Shown piece after piece: positions 1 through 10,743 of a stretch of 64,000 bases of DNA. This stretch comes from Clostridiales bacterium (GTDB lineage: Bacteria > Bacillota > Clostridia > Christensenellales > Borkfalkiaceae), in assembly GCA_015069605.1 (NCBI GenBank), contig SVII01000007.1, positions 1-64,000 on the forward strand, in the 5' to 3' direction. Numbering within the stretch: the stretch's first letter is position 1; every line of letters begins with the position of its first letter. The position numbers were made by a program, and so were the translations under genes. The notes beneath the pieces are model-generated. The model saw nothing but the letters and a program-made list of their open reading frames with translations. It had not been told where the DNA came from and ran no database searches.

Positions 1-345
1 TAAGTGTTCTTAAGTTTCTTTGAAAAATTAACGGAAATTACCTTTCATTTGCTTGTTTGTCAAATAAAATCTCATTTCTTTCTTATTCTATTTTTAATCT
101 TCTTTATCCGAACTTCAGTTCGGTCTGTCACTTCCGCGGCGACAGCTTGTATATCATACCACATACTTACCGTCTTTGTCAAGCATTTTTTCAAACTTTT
201 TTCAAAATTTTTCATTTTTTTAAAAGTTTTTTCTTTTTGCTTGTTTTCCGCTTCCGTTTCTCGCTCTCGCGACGACAGCTTGACTATATTACCACTTTAT
301 TTTATTATTGTCAACTCTTTTTTCGACATTTTTTTAACTTTTTTA
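1..345 (-). promoter_or_regulatory. Tandem strong sigma-A promoters, probably rRNA operon P1/P2, reading off the left edge
   Basis: Minus strand: TTGACA(314-309)-N17-TAATAT(291-286) and TTGACA(182-177)-N18-TATGAT(158-153), both followed by CAAGCTGTCG; no credible CDS between them and the edge. Confidence 0.55.
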
Positions 346-360
346 AGAAATTTTCGCTTT

Positions 361-1065
361 TTATTTCGCTTTTTCCTTAAATGTGGGGATTGTCAGGAGC
401 TTCTCTTTCAAAAACACCTTCGTTTCTATTGTAGATAATAAATACTTTGCAAATTCCTCGCCCGTTTCAATACCATTCGGGATCATCATACCGCCAAAGA
501 AATCGCGATCCGCTGTGTGATAGTCCGTGCCGCAGGTGACCAACCGTTTGTTTTGTTTGGCAAATGCAAGCACTTCGTCCGCCCTTTCCAAATCACCTGG
601 AGTACAATTTATTTCCACGCCATGCATATATTGTACATTGGCAGGGGATTGCCGATACGGATGCGCCTGCACCATCACCATACCGTACGCCTCACAAGCC
701 TCAAACAATTCCTTTTGCTTTAACGTATAGGGCGCAGGCACTTCGCGTAAAAAGCTTTCCGTCACACCATACACCAACCAGTCTGCGTAATGCGGATCAT
801 TCAAAGAAATTTCAATGCCGAGTAAAAACGTAAAGCCGCGCGCTTTGGCATACTTGCGACCGCGTTCGTATTCTTCAAGAAAATTTTTCGCCCACGCGGC
901 GTGTTCTTCGGGCGGATAGTACCAAGCCTGACAATGATTGGTCAGCACTGCGCCGTCATATCCCAAAGCTATTTTTTGATCAATAATTTCTTCGCAGGTC
1001 ACACGGCTGCATTTGCTTACCCCTTTGGAGTGTACGTGCGAATCGATTTTGATAAATTCTTCCAT
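361..1065 (-). CDS. PHP-domain metal-dependent phosphoesterase
   Basis: MEEFIKIDSHVHSKGVSKCS...LTNHCQAW...QAHPYRQ...GTDYHT, PHP motifs. Confidence 0.8.
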   Translation of the reverse strand: MEEFIKIDSHVHSKGVSKCSRVTCEEIIDQKIALGYDGAVLTNHCQAWYYPPEEHAAWAKNFLEEYERGRKYAKARGFTFLLGIEISLNDPHYADWLVYGVTESFLREVPAPYTLKQKELFEACEAYGMVMVQAHPYRQSPANVQYMHGVEINCTPGDLERADEVLAFAKQNKRLVTCGTDYHTADRDFFGGMMIPNGIETGEEFAKYLLSTIETKVFLKEKLLTIPTFKEKAK

Positions 1066-1153
1066 GTCTTTTTCCGTCTTGATAGTTTTCTTCCATTATA
1101 CCCCCTAAGGAAAAATTTGTCAAACGTATTTTCTCGATAAAAGCGGCGTTTGC

Positions 1154-1182
1154 TTGACATACGCGCGCGCGCGTGATACAAT
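1154..1182 (+). promoter_or_regulatory. Sigma-A promoter with (CG)6 in the spacer
   Basis: TTGACA-N17-TACAAT; spacer contains ACGCGCGCGCGCGT. Confidence 0.6.
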
Positions 1183-1253
1183 ATTATATATAATATATAG
1201 CGTTTGTGTTTTTACTGCTCTTTTTTAAAACGCAACGTGAAAAAAGGATTCCT

Positions 1254-1520
1254 ATGTTTTTAAAACTTCGTATTGTGTTTACTATTTTAGCGGCGGCTAG
1301 TATTGCCGTGATCTTGCCCGTCGGTGCGCTTTGGGGCTGGGGCTGGGCAGGTTGTTGCGGTTTGGTAGCGGCTTTGTTTTTTGGATTAATGCTACTTTGC
1401 AAACAAAAACAGGAAGAACTCGATCCCCAGACGCAAGACGTTGAACCGTTGCTGACGCCCGATAGCGATCACGTGCGCAACGTGGATACCAACGAGAGCA
1501 ATAGCGAAAAAGATGCGTAA
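1254..1520 (+). CDS. Small membrane protein of unknown function
   Basis: AAAGGA upstream of ATG at 1254; two hydrophobic segments then acidic tail. Confidence 0.5.
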   Translation: MFLKLRIVFTILAAASIAVILPVGALWGWGWAGCCGLVAALFFGLMLLCKQKQEELDPQTQDVEPLLTPDSDHVRNVDTNESNSEKDA

Positions 1521-1629
1521 ATATTTTTAAAAACCTTGTTTTTTTATAAATATCCTGTCATATGTATATTGACAAAATACAAAAGTTATATTATAATACT
1601 ATTACAAAAATAAAATTGGAGGTTATGTT

Positions 1630-1869
1630 ATGCAATTCGATAAATGGTTTAACAGCCAGTCTACGCTTATCAAGGCTATTCTCCTTCTCCTTCCTTTCGT
1701 TGGTTGGGTTTGCGAATGTCTCGTAAGATTGTCCGTGGCGCTTAGAACGAAGAGTGTTCTTCACATCGTTGTATTCGCTTTGTTCCTTTTCGTGGGCTGG
1801 GGCTGGTTCCTTGGTGTGATCGACTTCGTTTATCTTCTTTTGAAGGGTCATCTCATCCTTGCAGACTAA
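1630..1869 (+). CDS. Small membrane protein of unknown function
   Basis: TTGGAGG-N3-ATG; hydrophobic 79 aa protein; followed by terminator. Confidence 0.6.
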   Translation: MQFDKWFNSQSTLIKAILLLLPFVGWVCECLVRLSVALRTKSVLHIVVFALFLFVGWGWFLGVIDFVYLLLKGHLILAD

Positions 1870-1886
1870 ACAAACAAATAAAAAGA

Positions 1887-1914
1887 AACCCGATTCCTTG
1901 CGAGTCGGGTTTTC
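1887..1914 (+). terminator. Rho-independent terminator
   Basis: AACCCGATTCCTTGCGAGTCGGGTTTTC stem-loop plus T-rich tail. Confidence 0.75.
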
Positions 1915-1945
1915 TTTTTGTCCTTTTAGGTTTTATCATAAGAAT

Positions 1946-2776
1946 TTAAAAATGTTGTTCCAAAACGTCTAAAAATTCCTCAAAACGGTAGAGATCTTCC
2001 GGGGAATAGTAATCGATATAGATACGCCCCTTTTTATCGTTGCCTATCAAGGTGACTTTTGTGCGATACACGCCGCGCATACGCTCGACAAGAGCTTTCA
2101 ATTCCTCACTCTTCGCCGCCGCCTTGGCTTGCTTTTCCTGTTGCAACACTTCGGGCGGAGTCAAAAACGCTTTCACTGCGCGTTCCATTTCACGAACGGA
2201 ATACCCGCGCTTCAACGCTTCTTCCGCAAATGCGAGCTGTTTTTCCTTGGGAACTTTGACAAGGGTACGGGCATGGCCCGCGGACAGTCTGCCGCTCTCA
2301 ACAAGCCCCACCACCTCGGGCGCAAGCGTCAAAAGGCGTAAAGTGTTGGCTACCGCAGGACGGGATTTTCCGATCAGTGCCGCCACGTCGTCTTGCGTGA
2401 GTTTGTGATCCTTCACCAAACGTTTCATAACGTAGGCCTCTTCCATCGTGGAGAGGTTTTCTGTTTTTAATTTTTCAATCAGTGAAAACGTTTCAGCACT
2501 CTTTTCGGAAAAACGATAAACGCGGACGGAAAATTCGGTGACCCCCGCAATCTTTGCAGCGAAAAAGTCGCGCTCCGCCGCCAACAGTTTAAACCTGCCG
2601 CCGTCCTGCGCGTTGACTGCAAATTCAGGCACGCCGTTCAATAAGAAATACGCCGCGCGCGCTTTTAATTCCTTTTTTTCATAGCTGTCAATCGTCGTTT
2701 CCGTATCAATCACACCCTCGCGTAAGGTACGCTTTTCATAATCCATATCCGGCGTTCTTCTGCGTATCTTTTTCAT
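1946..2776 (-). CDS. ParB/RepB/Spo0J family partition-like protein, divergent
   Basis: HTH core KLTQDDVAALIGKSRPAVANTLRLLTLAPEVVGLVESGRLSAGHARTLV; start at 2776 behind AGAAGGAGAAG. Confidence 0.8.
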   Translation of the reverse strand: MKKIRRRTPDMDYEKRTLREGVIDTETTIDSYEKKELKARAAYFLLNGVPEFAVNAQDGGRFKLLAAERDFFAAKIAGVTEFSVRVYRFSEKSAETFSLIEKLKTENLSTMEEAYVMKRLVKDHKLTQDDVAALIGKSRPAVANTLRLLTLAPEVVGLVESGRLSAGHARTLVKVPKEKQLAFAEEALKRGYSVREMERAVKAFLTPPEVLQQEKQAKAAAKSEELKALVERMRGVYRTKVTLIGNDKKGRIYIDYYSPEDLYRFEEFLDVLEQHF

Positions 2777-2880
2777 AAAACTTCTCCTTCTACTCGCACA
2801 TGCCCATGCCATTTTACATTTTTAGGGGTTTTTGTTAAAAACGGAGCCGTATATATCCAGCTCCGTCTTTTGTATATCAA

Positions 2881-4857
2881 TTATTCTTGTTTATCCGTCG
2901 AAACGTCCTCAGTTTTTTCTTCCGACGCCGTTTCAGCAGTTTCCTTGTTCACTCCGCCGATCATCGCTGCGAAGGGATCTTTTTCACGCACGCCTGCGTT
3001 CTCGTCCATAAACGCGATGACTTCTTGATAGCTTGCGCCTTTCATGAGCATCGCCACTTCTTCAGTGTAGATTGTTTCCTTTTCCACCAACAAACGCGCC
3101 ATGTTGTCGAGAATAGAACGGTTTTCCTGCAACAGTTTTGTTGCTCTTTCATGCGCTTCTGCTGTCAAACGACGAATTTCCGCGTCAATCTTCGCCGCTG
3201 TTTCCTGTGAATATTTACTTTCGGAATGTCCGTATTCCATACCCACGAACACAGGCTGATCAGAATCGTAAGCAACAAGCCCGAGTTCTTCACTCATACC
3301 GTATTGCGTGATCATACGGCGCGCCGTGTTCGTCACCATACGCAAATCGCCGCTTGCGCCCTGCGTTACGTCCTTGATCACAAGCTCTTCCGCAACTCTA
3401 CCGCCGAGCGTCATACAAATGTCGTCCAACATTTCGTTATAAGAGTTGAACACACTGTCCTCAGCAGGACGAGTCATTGTGAAACCACCTGCGCCGTTGC
3501 CGCGAGGAATGATCGTCACTTCATGTACGGGATCGCAATATTTGCAAAGTTCCGCCAACACCGCGTGGCCAGCCTCGTGGTACGCAAGGATACGTTTGTC
3601 AGCTTCGGTGATTACGTGACTCTTTTTCTTCAAGCCCATCATCACTTTATCAATCGCATCAAAAAGATGCACGTTTTCAATCAATTTCTTATTTGCGCGA
3701 GCCGCCAAGATCGCCGCTTCGTTGAGAAGGTTGGCAAGATCTGCGCCCGAGAACCCTGCCGTAATACGCGCCACCGTTTTGAAGTTGACGTCGGGGGACA
3801 TGGGTTTATTTCTTGCGTGAACGCGAAGGATTTGTTCGCGACCCTTTACGTCGGGAAGGTTCACCGTGATTTGTCTATCGAAACGGCCAGGTCTAAGCAA
3901 CGCAGGATCGAGAATGTCCGCACGGTTAGTAGCCGCCATAACGATAATGCCCTCGTTTGCTTCAAAACCGTCCATCTGTACGAGGATTTGGTTGAGCGTT
4001 TGTTCACGTTCGTCGTGACCGCCGCCAAGCCCTGCGCCTCTACGTCTGCCCACCGCGTCGATTTCATCAATAAAAATGATACAGGGTTGATTCTTTTTCG
4101 CAAGATCAAACAATTCACGCACACGTTTCGCGCCGACGCCGACGTACATTTCCACGAAATCCGAACCGGAAACGGAGAAGAAAGGTACACCTGCCTCGCC
4201 TGCTACCGCTTTCGCAAACAACGTCTTACCCGTACCCGGAGGGCCTACAAGCAGGACACCCGAAGGGATTCTTGCGCCAAGGTTGGAAAATTTCTTAGGG
4301 GATTTGAGAAATTCAACGACTTCCTGTAACTCTTCCTTTTCTTCTTCCGCACCCGCAACGTCCGTGAAGCGAACTTTGAGGTTGTTTTGTACGTGCGCTT
4401 TGGTTTTGCCGATGCTCATGGTCGGGTTGTTACCGCCTGCTGCATTACGCATAATCAACCAGAACATCAACGCAACAAGAACTACGCCGAACAAAGGAAT
4501 AAGGCTAGACCAAATACTGCCGGCGTTGGGATCGGTAAACTCAATCGCAAGATTTGCGATCACTTGTGGATTATTCAAACTCTCTAAAAGTGCCGTGAGA
4601 GAAGAAAAATCGTACACACTGGGCGCAACCGTAGCCAATACAGGCACCAAATTGCCGTTAGAATCCAACGCATATCCCGTCCAGTTGTACGCGTCAATAT
4701 ATAATTTATGAATTTCGCCTTTTTGCAAATACGCCATAAATTCGCTGAACGATACGTCCCTTGCCGAGCCGATAATGTCGGAAAGCAATATCCCGACTAA
4801 ACCTACGACAAGTACCGCTACAACGATCCAAATAATTGTTTTTGTTTTCTTATTCAA
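2881..4857 (-). CDS. ftsH: ATP-dependent zinc metalloprotease FtsH
   Basis: N-terminal TMs, GPPGTGKT Walker A, HEAGH zinc motif. Confidence 0.97.
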   Translation of the reverse strand: MNKKTKTIIWIVVAVLVVGLVGILLSDIIGSARDVSFSEFMAYLQKGEIHKLYIDAYNWTGYALDSNGNLVPVLATVAPSVYDFSSLTALLESLNNPQVIANLAIEFTDPNAGSIWSSLIPLFGVVLVALMFWLIMRNAAGGNNPTMSIGKTKAHVQNNLKVRFTDVAGAEEEKEELQEVVEFLKSPKKFSNLGARIPSGVLLVGPPGTGKTLFAKAVAGEAGVPFFSVSGSDFVEMYVGVGAKRVRELFDLAKKNQPCIIFIDEIDAVGRRRGAGLGGGHDEREQTLNQILVQMDGFEANEGIIVMAATNRADILDPALLRPGRFDRQITVNLPDVKGREQILRVHARNKPMSPDVNFKTVARITAGFSGADLANLLNEAAILAARANKKLIENVHLFDAIDKVMMGLKKKSHVITEADKRILAYHEAGHAVLAELCKYCDPVHEVTIIPRGNGAGGFTMTRPAEDSVFNSYNEMLDDICMTLGGRVAEELVIKDVTQGASGDLRMVTNTARRMITQYGMSEELGLVAYDSDQPVFVGMEYGHSESKYSQETAAKIDAEIRRLTAEAHERATKLLQENRSILDNMARLLVEKETIYTEEVAMLMKGASYQEVIAFMDENAGVREKDPFAAMIGGVNKETAETASEEKTEDVSTDKQE

Positions 4858-5190
4858 AGTGTTGCTCCTTTTGTTTCAACGTTGTTTCGATAAGGTGCGT
4901 TGCCCCATTTTTTTGAGGAATGTTTGCAATACCTATTTATACACGATTGTCACGATTTCTAAACACCGAAAAGGCAAAGTTTTGTTATTTTACTTATCAA
5001 ATTTTCCTTTTTTTGCCTTAACGACGGTATTATTTTACCACATAACCCACCGTTTTTCAAGTGTTTCCGCCCTCAATTCCCAAACATTTAACAAATGTTC
5101 ACATTTTTAACACACTTGCTTGTCGTTTTATGTCCGTTTGGTCGGATTTTGCCAATTTTAAAGACAACCATTTGTCGTTGCTATATAAAT

Positions 5191-5213
5191 ACCCGACCGT
5201 TTCCGATCGGGTT
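5191..5213 (-). terminator. Probable terminator downstream of tmk
   Basis: ACCCGACCGTTTCCGATCGGGTT hairpin; weak T-tract on minus strand. Confidence 0.45.
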
Positions 5214-5245
5214 ATTTTACTTTTTTAATTCATAGTATTTATAGC

Positions 5246-5875
5246 TTATAAACAGCCTTTTTCCTGCAACGTTTTCACGACGTCCGCAAAGATTTCCGCA
5301 GGAGTTTTTCTGCCGTCAATGCATACGATACGCTGAGGATTATCCTGCGCCAACTGCTTGTATCCTGCGTACACGTTTTTGTGGAATTGCATACCTGCCT
5401 GCTCCAAACGGTCGTTTTCATCCGCGCCGTGTTTGCGTTTGAAGGCTTCTTCAGGCGTCAAATCAATGAAAATTGTAACGTCGGGGGGATATTTTTCCGT
5501 CGCGTAGGCGTTGATTTTTCCTACAAAATCCATACCAAGTCCACGCGCATAAGCTTGGTACGCAAAAGAAGAATCCACGTACCGATCACAAATCACAAGC
5601 TTTCCCTCACTCAAAGCAGGTTCGACGCGATCGCTTAAATGCTGCACGCGCGATGCCGCATATAAAAGAGCCTCGCATTCGTCCGTCATCTCAGAATTTT
5701 TACCGCTGAGTAAAATCTCACGAATCGCTTCGGAAATTTTGCCGCCACCAGGTTCACGCGTAAAAATATGCGCTACGTTTTCCTTTGTTAAATATTCACT
5801 GAGCATTCTAAGCTGCGTGCTTTTACCACAACCGTCACAACCTTCAAACGTAATAAACTTCCCTCTTTTTTCCAT
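5246..5875 (-). CDS. tmk: Thymidylate kinase
   Basis: KRGKFITFEGCDGCGKSTQ...FTREPGG...DRYVDSSFAYQ. Confidence 0.95.
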   Translation of the reverse strand: MEKRGKFITFEGCDGCGKSTQLRMLSEYLTKENVAHIFTREPGGGKISEAIREILLSGKNSEMTDECEALLYAASRVQHLSDRVEPALSEGKLVICDRYVDSSFAYQAYARGLGMDFVGKINAYATEKYPPDVTIFIDLTPEEAFKRKHGADENDRLEQAGMQFHKNVYAGYKQLAQDNPQRIVCIDGRKTPAEIFADVVKTLQEKGCL

Positions 5876-5879
5876 GTAC

Positions 5880-7208
5880 TTATTCCTCGCTTTTCGGCGT
5901 TTTCACCGTCAATATTTTTCCGTCCGACAACCCAAACACGTTGCCTGCTTTATGCAATAGATTAATTTTTTCTTCCGTAATCCTTTCCCCGCGCGCTATC
6001 AAAGGCGTGCAAGGGGGGAACAATCCGCAATCCGCCGCGCAAATTTCTCCCACAGCATTCTCCATTTCCACCCATTCCGTATTTGCATTTTTATCCAAAA
6101 CAAAGGGGACAGGTGCGGATTGAAACCCTTTTTCTTTTATTTTTGACCCATGTAGGGGGTATTTGATAAAAAGTTCGTTCAACGCGACCCGTAAGCCGTC
6201 AAATTCTTCTTTTTTTGTCGCAGGGGAGAGGTAGAACATAATCACGTTCCCATCGCAAAATTCAGGATAAATTCCACGAGCTTGCAATTCTTCTTCCACC
6301 GCAAACGCATCACCGCCAAACACCGCGCAAAGTTTCGTCCAATCCTCTTTTAAAAGCAGCCTTGGCGATGTTTTTGCATACGCTTTTACTGCAATTTCCA
6401 ATTCATTATTTCTTGGATATTTCACGGCGTATTCCACCGACGCCATAATGGGATAAGAGGGGCTGGTCGTGCGAAAAATCCCCACCGCTTCTTGCAATTT
6501 CTCCGCAAGAACAGCGTTTTTTGCGGACACGACCGCGCCTTGCGTTAAGGCAGGCAAACTCTTATGAACGCCGTCCACCCAAAGATCTGCGTACCCGCCT
6601 GCATATAATTTTTTATCAAAATGCAAATGCCCGCCATGCGCTCCGTCAATAAGCAATAGCTTTCCCGTTTGGTCGCAATATTCTCTTATGTTCCGCAAAT
6701 CGGCTACGTTGCCGTAATAATCGGGAGAGGTAAGAAACAAAGCGTCTGCTTGTTCTAAAATTTCCGCAAAATCCGATTTCAAAACGGACATGGTAGGGGG
6801 AAATGGTATTTTTTCGTCCTCATAAGGCGCGTACGTTAAGGGCGTCAATCCAAGCAAAGAACAGCCGTTATAAAAACTCTTATGAGTAGAGCGGCACACC
6901 GCAATCTTCCTCACGCCAACGCTTTTCGCCACGTACAACATAGACAGCACACCGCAGGTGCTTCCATCCGTCAAGAGAAAACTTTTTTCCGCGCCCAAGA
7001 TACGCGCAATATCCGTTTCTGCTTGCAAAATGCAACCGCGAGGACAAGCCAAATTGTCCGAAAAAGACAACTCCGTGATATCCCACGCACCCACCTTATG
7101 CCCAGGAGTATGAAAAGAGAGGTGCTGTTTTTCGGCGTTTTCTTGCAGCATTTGATAAATTTTGCAATCCTTCAAAACGCTGTCGTTTGTTTCAAACCGC
7201 CGTTGCAT
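5880..7208 (-). CDS. Orn/Lys/Arg decarboxylase family PLP-dependent protein
   Basis: FHTPGHKVGAWDITEL...DGAHGGHLHF...DGVHKSLPALTQGA. Confidence 0.9.
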   Translation of the reverse strand: MQRRFETNDSVLKDCKIYQMLQENAEKQHLSFHTPGHKVGAWDITELSFSDNLACPRGCILQAETDIARILGAEKSFLLTDGSTCGVLSMLYVAKSVGVRKIAVCRSTHKSFYNGCSLLGLTPLTYAPYEDEKIPFPPTMSVLKSDFAEILEQADALFLTSPDYYGNVADLRNIREYCDQTGKLLLIDGAHGGHLHFDKKLYAGGYADLWVDGVHKSLPALTQGAVVSAKNAVLAEKLQEAVGIFRTTSPSYPIMASVEYAVKYPRNNELEIAVKAYAKTSPRLLLKEDWTKLCAVFGGDAFAVEEELQARGIYPEFCDGNVIMFYLSPATKKEEFDGLRVALNELFIKYPLHGSKIKEKGFQSAPVPFVLDKNANTEWVEMENAVGEICAADCGLFPPCTPLIARGERITEEKINLLHKAGNVFGLSDGKILTVKTPKSEE

Positions 7209-7226
7209 AGCTCCCCTCCGTGTGTG

Positions 7227-8237
7227 TTATTTATTATTCAGTTCCGTGCAATACGTTTCCACAAGATAATTCACGTACAGCACGTTTTCATATTCAAAAC
7301 CTTCCTCAACGTCCGTTTTAAAAAATAAGATGTTCATATTTTCCGCGGAACTCTTATATTTTTCCTCGCCCGTTGCTTCGTCGATATACGATTGAAGATA
7401 AGCCGCTGTATCCTTTAAATTTCCCATCGTTTCCACGTCCGGACAAAGATTAATCGCGTACACGCCCGTCTTATCCACGGTTTCTTCCGCTACACCCGTC
7501 GAAAGCAAAACTTCCACTTCCGTAAATTCGATATACCCTTTTTGAAGATATCCGTTGAATTTCACCAGCCCATCACGATATTTTTGAATACGCTCAATAT
7601 CCAGTTGTTCACCTGCTTGAATTTGGCTTTCCTTTTTGTAACGCTTGTCCTTATTCGCCTTGATACGAGCGCGAAAATCCGCCTTAATCTTCGCCTCGTC
7701 AATCACGCCGTTTTGATAATCGCCGTGATAGTACGCATTTAAATACGCTTCCATCTTCGCGAAATAGCCGTTTTCACCGTCCAACCTCGCAACGTTCCCC
7801 CACCGACTGCCGACAAACGTTTCCAAATATGACTTTTTATATTTCGTTACGCCGTCTTCTTCATACGCCGTGCTTTTATCAGGCGTGTCCGCAACAAACA
7901 TCACGTCGCCTTCACCAACCGCTAAGCGTGCCTCCAACACTTGCCATGCGTATTCACCGCTCGTCGCAAGGTCAGTATAATTCGTTTCCAACACCTCGTA
8001 AGAAAGATTGCCCTTTTCAAACATATCGTTATACGTCGAATTGAATTTTGTATTACTGAAAGAAAGGTTGTTCATGTGGTTGATGACTGTGAACTGCTGC
8101 GCGGAAGTAATCCTCGTCGCCGACATTGTGAACACCAACGTCCAAACAATAATCAACGCCGCCGCTAAACCTACAATCTTCAACCAATCGTAAGACAACA
8201 TTCTGCTCAACCGCTGTTTTGTTATTTTTGCATCCAT
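7227..8237 (-). CDS. Membrane-anchored protein of unknown function
   Basis: N-terminal TM (LKIVGLAAALIIVWTLVFTM) then about 290 aa presumed extracytoplasmic. Confidence 0.65.
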   Translation of the reverse strand: MDAKITKQRLSRMLSYDWLKIVGLAAALIIVWTLVFTMSATRITSAQQFTVINHMNNLSFSNTKFNSTYNDMFEKGNLSYEVLETNYTDLATSGEYAWQVLEARLAVGEGDVMFVADTPDKSTAYEEDGVTKYKKSYLETFVGSRWGNVARLDGENGYFAKMEAYLNAYYHGDYQNGVIDEAKIKADFRARIKANKDKRYKKESQIQAGEQLDIERIQKYRDGLVKFNGYLQKGYIEFTEVEVLLSTGVAEETVDKTGVYAINLCPDVETMGNLKDTAAYLQSYIDEATGEEKYKSSAENMNILFFKTDVEEGFEYENVLYVNYLVETYCTELNNK

Positions 8238-8380
8238 TTATTTCTCCGTATTATATCATTGTATAAATGAATATAATTTTAGAATGATTTATACACATAT
8301 CCTTTTTGAAATGAATAAAGGTTGTATAATTTAATACGCGTCGATCTCGCCGTTTGGCGTTTGATCGGCGCGTACCTTGC

Positions 8381-9895
8381 TTATTTTTTAGGTTTCATCG
8401 TAGGGAAGAGGATAACGTCGCGAATGGTGGAGCTATCCGTCAACAACATTACGAAACGATCCAAACCCATACCAAGTCCGCCTGTGGGAGGCAAACCGTA
8501 TTCCAAAGCATTGATGAAATCGTCGTCCACCTGCGCCTCGTTGTTACCCTTCGCGCGCTTCGCTTCTACCTGTTTTACCATACGTTGTTTTTGGTCGATC
8601 GGATCATTCAATTCCGAGAACGCGTTGCCGTATTCATGACCGCAAATGAAATATTCAAAACGTTCGGTGAACGCAGGGTTAGAAGGTTTGCGTTTTGCCA
8701 AAGGCGAGTTTTCTACGGGATAATCGTAAATCACCGTAGGCTGAATCAATTTGTCTTCTACGAACGCGTCGAAGAGTTCGATAAGCACCCAGCCCTTCGT
8801 TGCATTTTCGTGTTCAAGTTCTACGTTTAACGCTTTCGCCGCAGCGCGTGCGTCTTCGTCCGTAGCCCAATCATTATAATCCACGCCTGCGTATTTCTTC
8901 ACCGCTTCCGCCATCGTCATTCTCGTCCATTCACCCATGTGAATGATTTCGCCCTGGTAGGTGATGTCGAGCGTGCCGCAAACTTTCAACGTTACGGTTT
9001 TGTACATATCTTCGATTAAATCCATCATATCGAAATAATCGCTGTACGCTTCGTACATTTCAATCGTGGTAAATTCGGGGTTGTGGTATGCGTCCATACC
9101 TTCGTTACGGAAGATACGCCCCACTTCGTACACCTTGTCCATACCGCCTACGATCAAACGCTTCAAGAAAAGCTCCGTTTCAATACGCATATACATATCG
9201 AGGTCAAGCGCGTTGTGATGCGTTTTGAAAGGACGAGCGTCCGCACCGATTTCCAAAGGCAACAACGTGGGGGTGTCCACTTCAAGATACCCTCTGCCGT
9301 CGAGATATGCGCGGATTTCTTTCAAAATTTGCGAACGCATACGGAAAGTGTCGCGCACGTCTTTGTTCATAATCAAATCCAAGTGGCGAAGACGGTATTT
9401 TAAATCTTTATCCTGCAAACCGTTGTATTTTTCAGGCAACGGCAACAAAGATTTCGTCAACAAAGTGATTTCCGAAACGTGTACAGAAACTTCGCCCGTT
9501 TGCGTCTTGAATACAAATCCTTTGAATCCAAAAATATCACCGATGTCATAGTCCTTTTTATAAGACATATAATTTTCTTCGCCGATATCCTGACGAGTAA
9601 CGTAAATTTGAATCGAACCCGTTCTATCCGCAATGTGCGAGAAAGACGCCTTACCCATGATACGGCGGGACATCATACGTCCTGCCATCACCACCGTCTT
9701 GCCTTCGTACGCTTCAAAATTATTTTTGATTGTTTCCGAATCCGCATCTACGGGATATTTTACCTGCTCATAGGGGTTTTTGCCTTCCGAAACAAGTTTC
9801 GCAAGCTTTTCACGGCGAATTCTCGCCTGCTCAATAAGCTGTTCTTCTTCCGCTGCCGCATCTACGGGCGCGGTAACGTTTTTATTTTCTTGCAT
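8381..9895 (-). CDS. lysS: Lysyl-tRNA synthetase, class II
   Basis: Class II motifs (FRNEGMDAYHNPEFTTIEMYEAY; GLGMGLDRFVML); ATG at 9895 behind AGAGG. Confidence 0.97.
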   Translation of the reverse strand: MQENKNVTAPVDAAAEEEQLIEQARIRREKLAKLVSEGKNPYEQVKYPVDADSETIKNNFEAYEGKTVVMAGRMMSRRIMGKASFSHIADRTGSIQIYVTRQDIGEENYMSYKKDYDIGDIFGFKGFVFKTQTGEVSVHVSEITLLTKSLLPLPEKYNGLQDKDLKYRLRHLDLIMNKDVRDTFRMRSQILKEIRAYLDGRGYLEVDTPTLLPLEIGADARPFKTHHNALDLDMYMRIETELFLKRLIVGGMDKVYEVGRIFRNEGMDAYHNPEFTTIEMYEAYSDYFDMMDLIEDMYKTVTLKVCGTLDITYQGEIIHMGEWTRMTMAEAVKKYAGVDYNDWATDEDARAAAKALNVELEHENATKGWVLIELFDAFVEDKLIQPTVIYDYPVENSPLAKRKPSNPAFTERFEYFICGHEYGNAFSELNDPIDQKQRMVKQVEAKRAKGNNEAQVDDDFINALEYGLPPTGGLGMGLDRFVMLLTDSSTIRDVILFPTMKPKK

Positions 9896-9990
9896 TTGTA
9901 AACCTCTAAACAATAATACTTTAATTTAATTACTTTATGTTTTGCAATTCATCCAATATGAACAATGGAAAAAACGCTTGTTTTCGTCGA

Positions 9991-10461
9991 TTAGAAAATT
10001 TCTTTGATCGCGAGTTTATATTCGCCGTCGGGAGCAACCACTTTTACAACGTCGCCCACTTTACGCTTCAACAAAGCTTTGCCGACAGGGGATTCGTTGG
10101 AAATTTTGTTTTCCATTGCGTTGGATTCCGTCGAACCGGTAATTTCATACACTTCTTCTTCGTCCATTTCTTCGTCATATACGCGTACTTTCGAGCCGAT
10201 ATGCACGTAGGACGTGTCAGTATTTTCTTCGATAATCACGGCATTTTTTACTTTGTAGTCAAGTTCCGCGATTTCACCTTCGTTTGCTGCTTGTTCGTTA
10301 CGAGCTGCATCGTATTCGGCGTTTTCCGACAAGTCGCCGTGGCTTCTCGCTTCTGCGATACGATCAACGATCTGCTGACGTTTTTCCGTCTGCAAATATT
10401 TCAAACGCTCCACCGCTTCATCGTAGCCTTTTTGGGTCATAATAAACTGCTGTTCAGCCAT
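9991..10461 (-). CDS. greA: Transcription elongation factor GreA
   Basis: MTQKGYDEAVERLKYLQTEKRQQIVDRIAEARSHGDLSENAEYDAA. Confidence 0.96.
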   Translation of the reverse strand: MAEQQFIMTQKGYDEAVERLKYLQTEKRQQIVDRIAEARSHGDLSENAEYDAARNEQAANEGEIAELDYKVKNAVIIEENTDTSYVHIGSKVRVYDEEMDEEEVYEITGSTESNAMENKISNESPVGKALLKRKVGDVVKVVAPDGEYKLAIKEIF

Positions 10462-10743
10462 AAACTCCTCCTGTTCCGCGCCTTATATTTTTTAGATTCT
10501 TTAAGCGAATTTCTTTGACTTTTCGACCCCTCGCAAAGGAAAATTACGCGAAAAAAACCGTTCTCCTGCGGAACGTTAAAAATACAACCGTGACTTTTTA
10601 CACCAAAAAGCCACGGCGTTTATCTTCATTAGCCTTATTATACTGTATTTTTAAGCGTTTGTCAATGATTTTTAGAAGTTTTCCAAAGAATTTCACTCGC
10701 TTTTCAAGGTTAATTTTGTCGAAAAGGAGCTAAATTCCTTTGC

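Noticed and set aside
4-438. 144 aa ORF at left edge
   Set aside because: Phe-rich translation of T-rich leader/promoter DNA; overlaps two strong minus-strand promoters.
3226-4329. 367 aa plus-strand ORF antisense to ftsH
   Set aside because: Antisense shadow of a highly conserved gene; low-quality composition rich in His/Arg/Phe.
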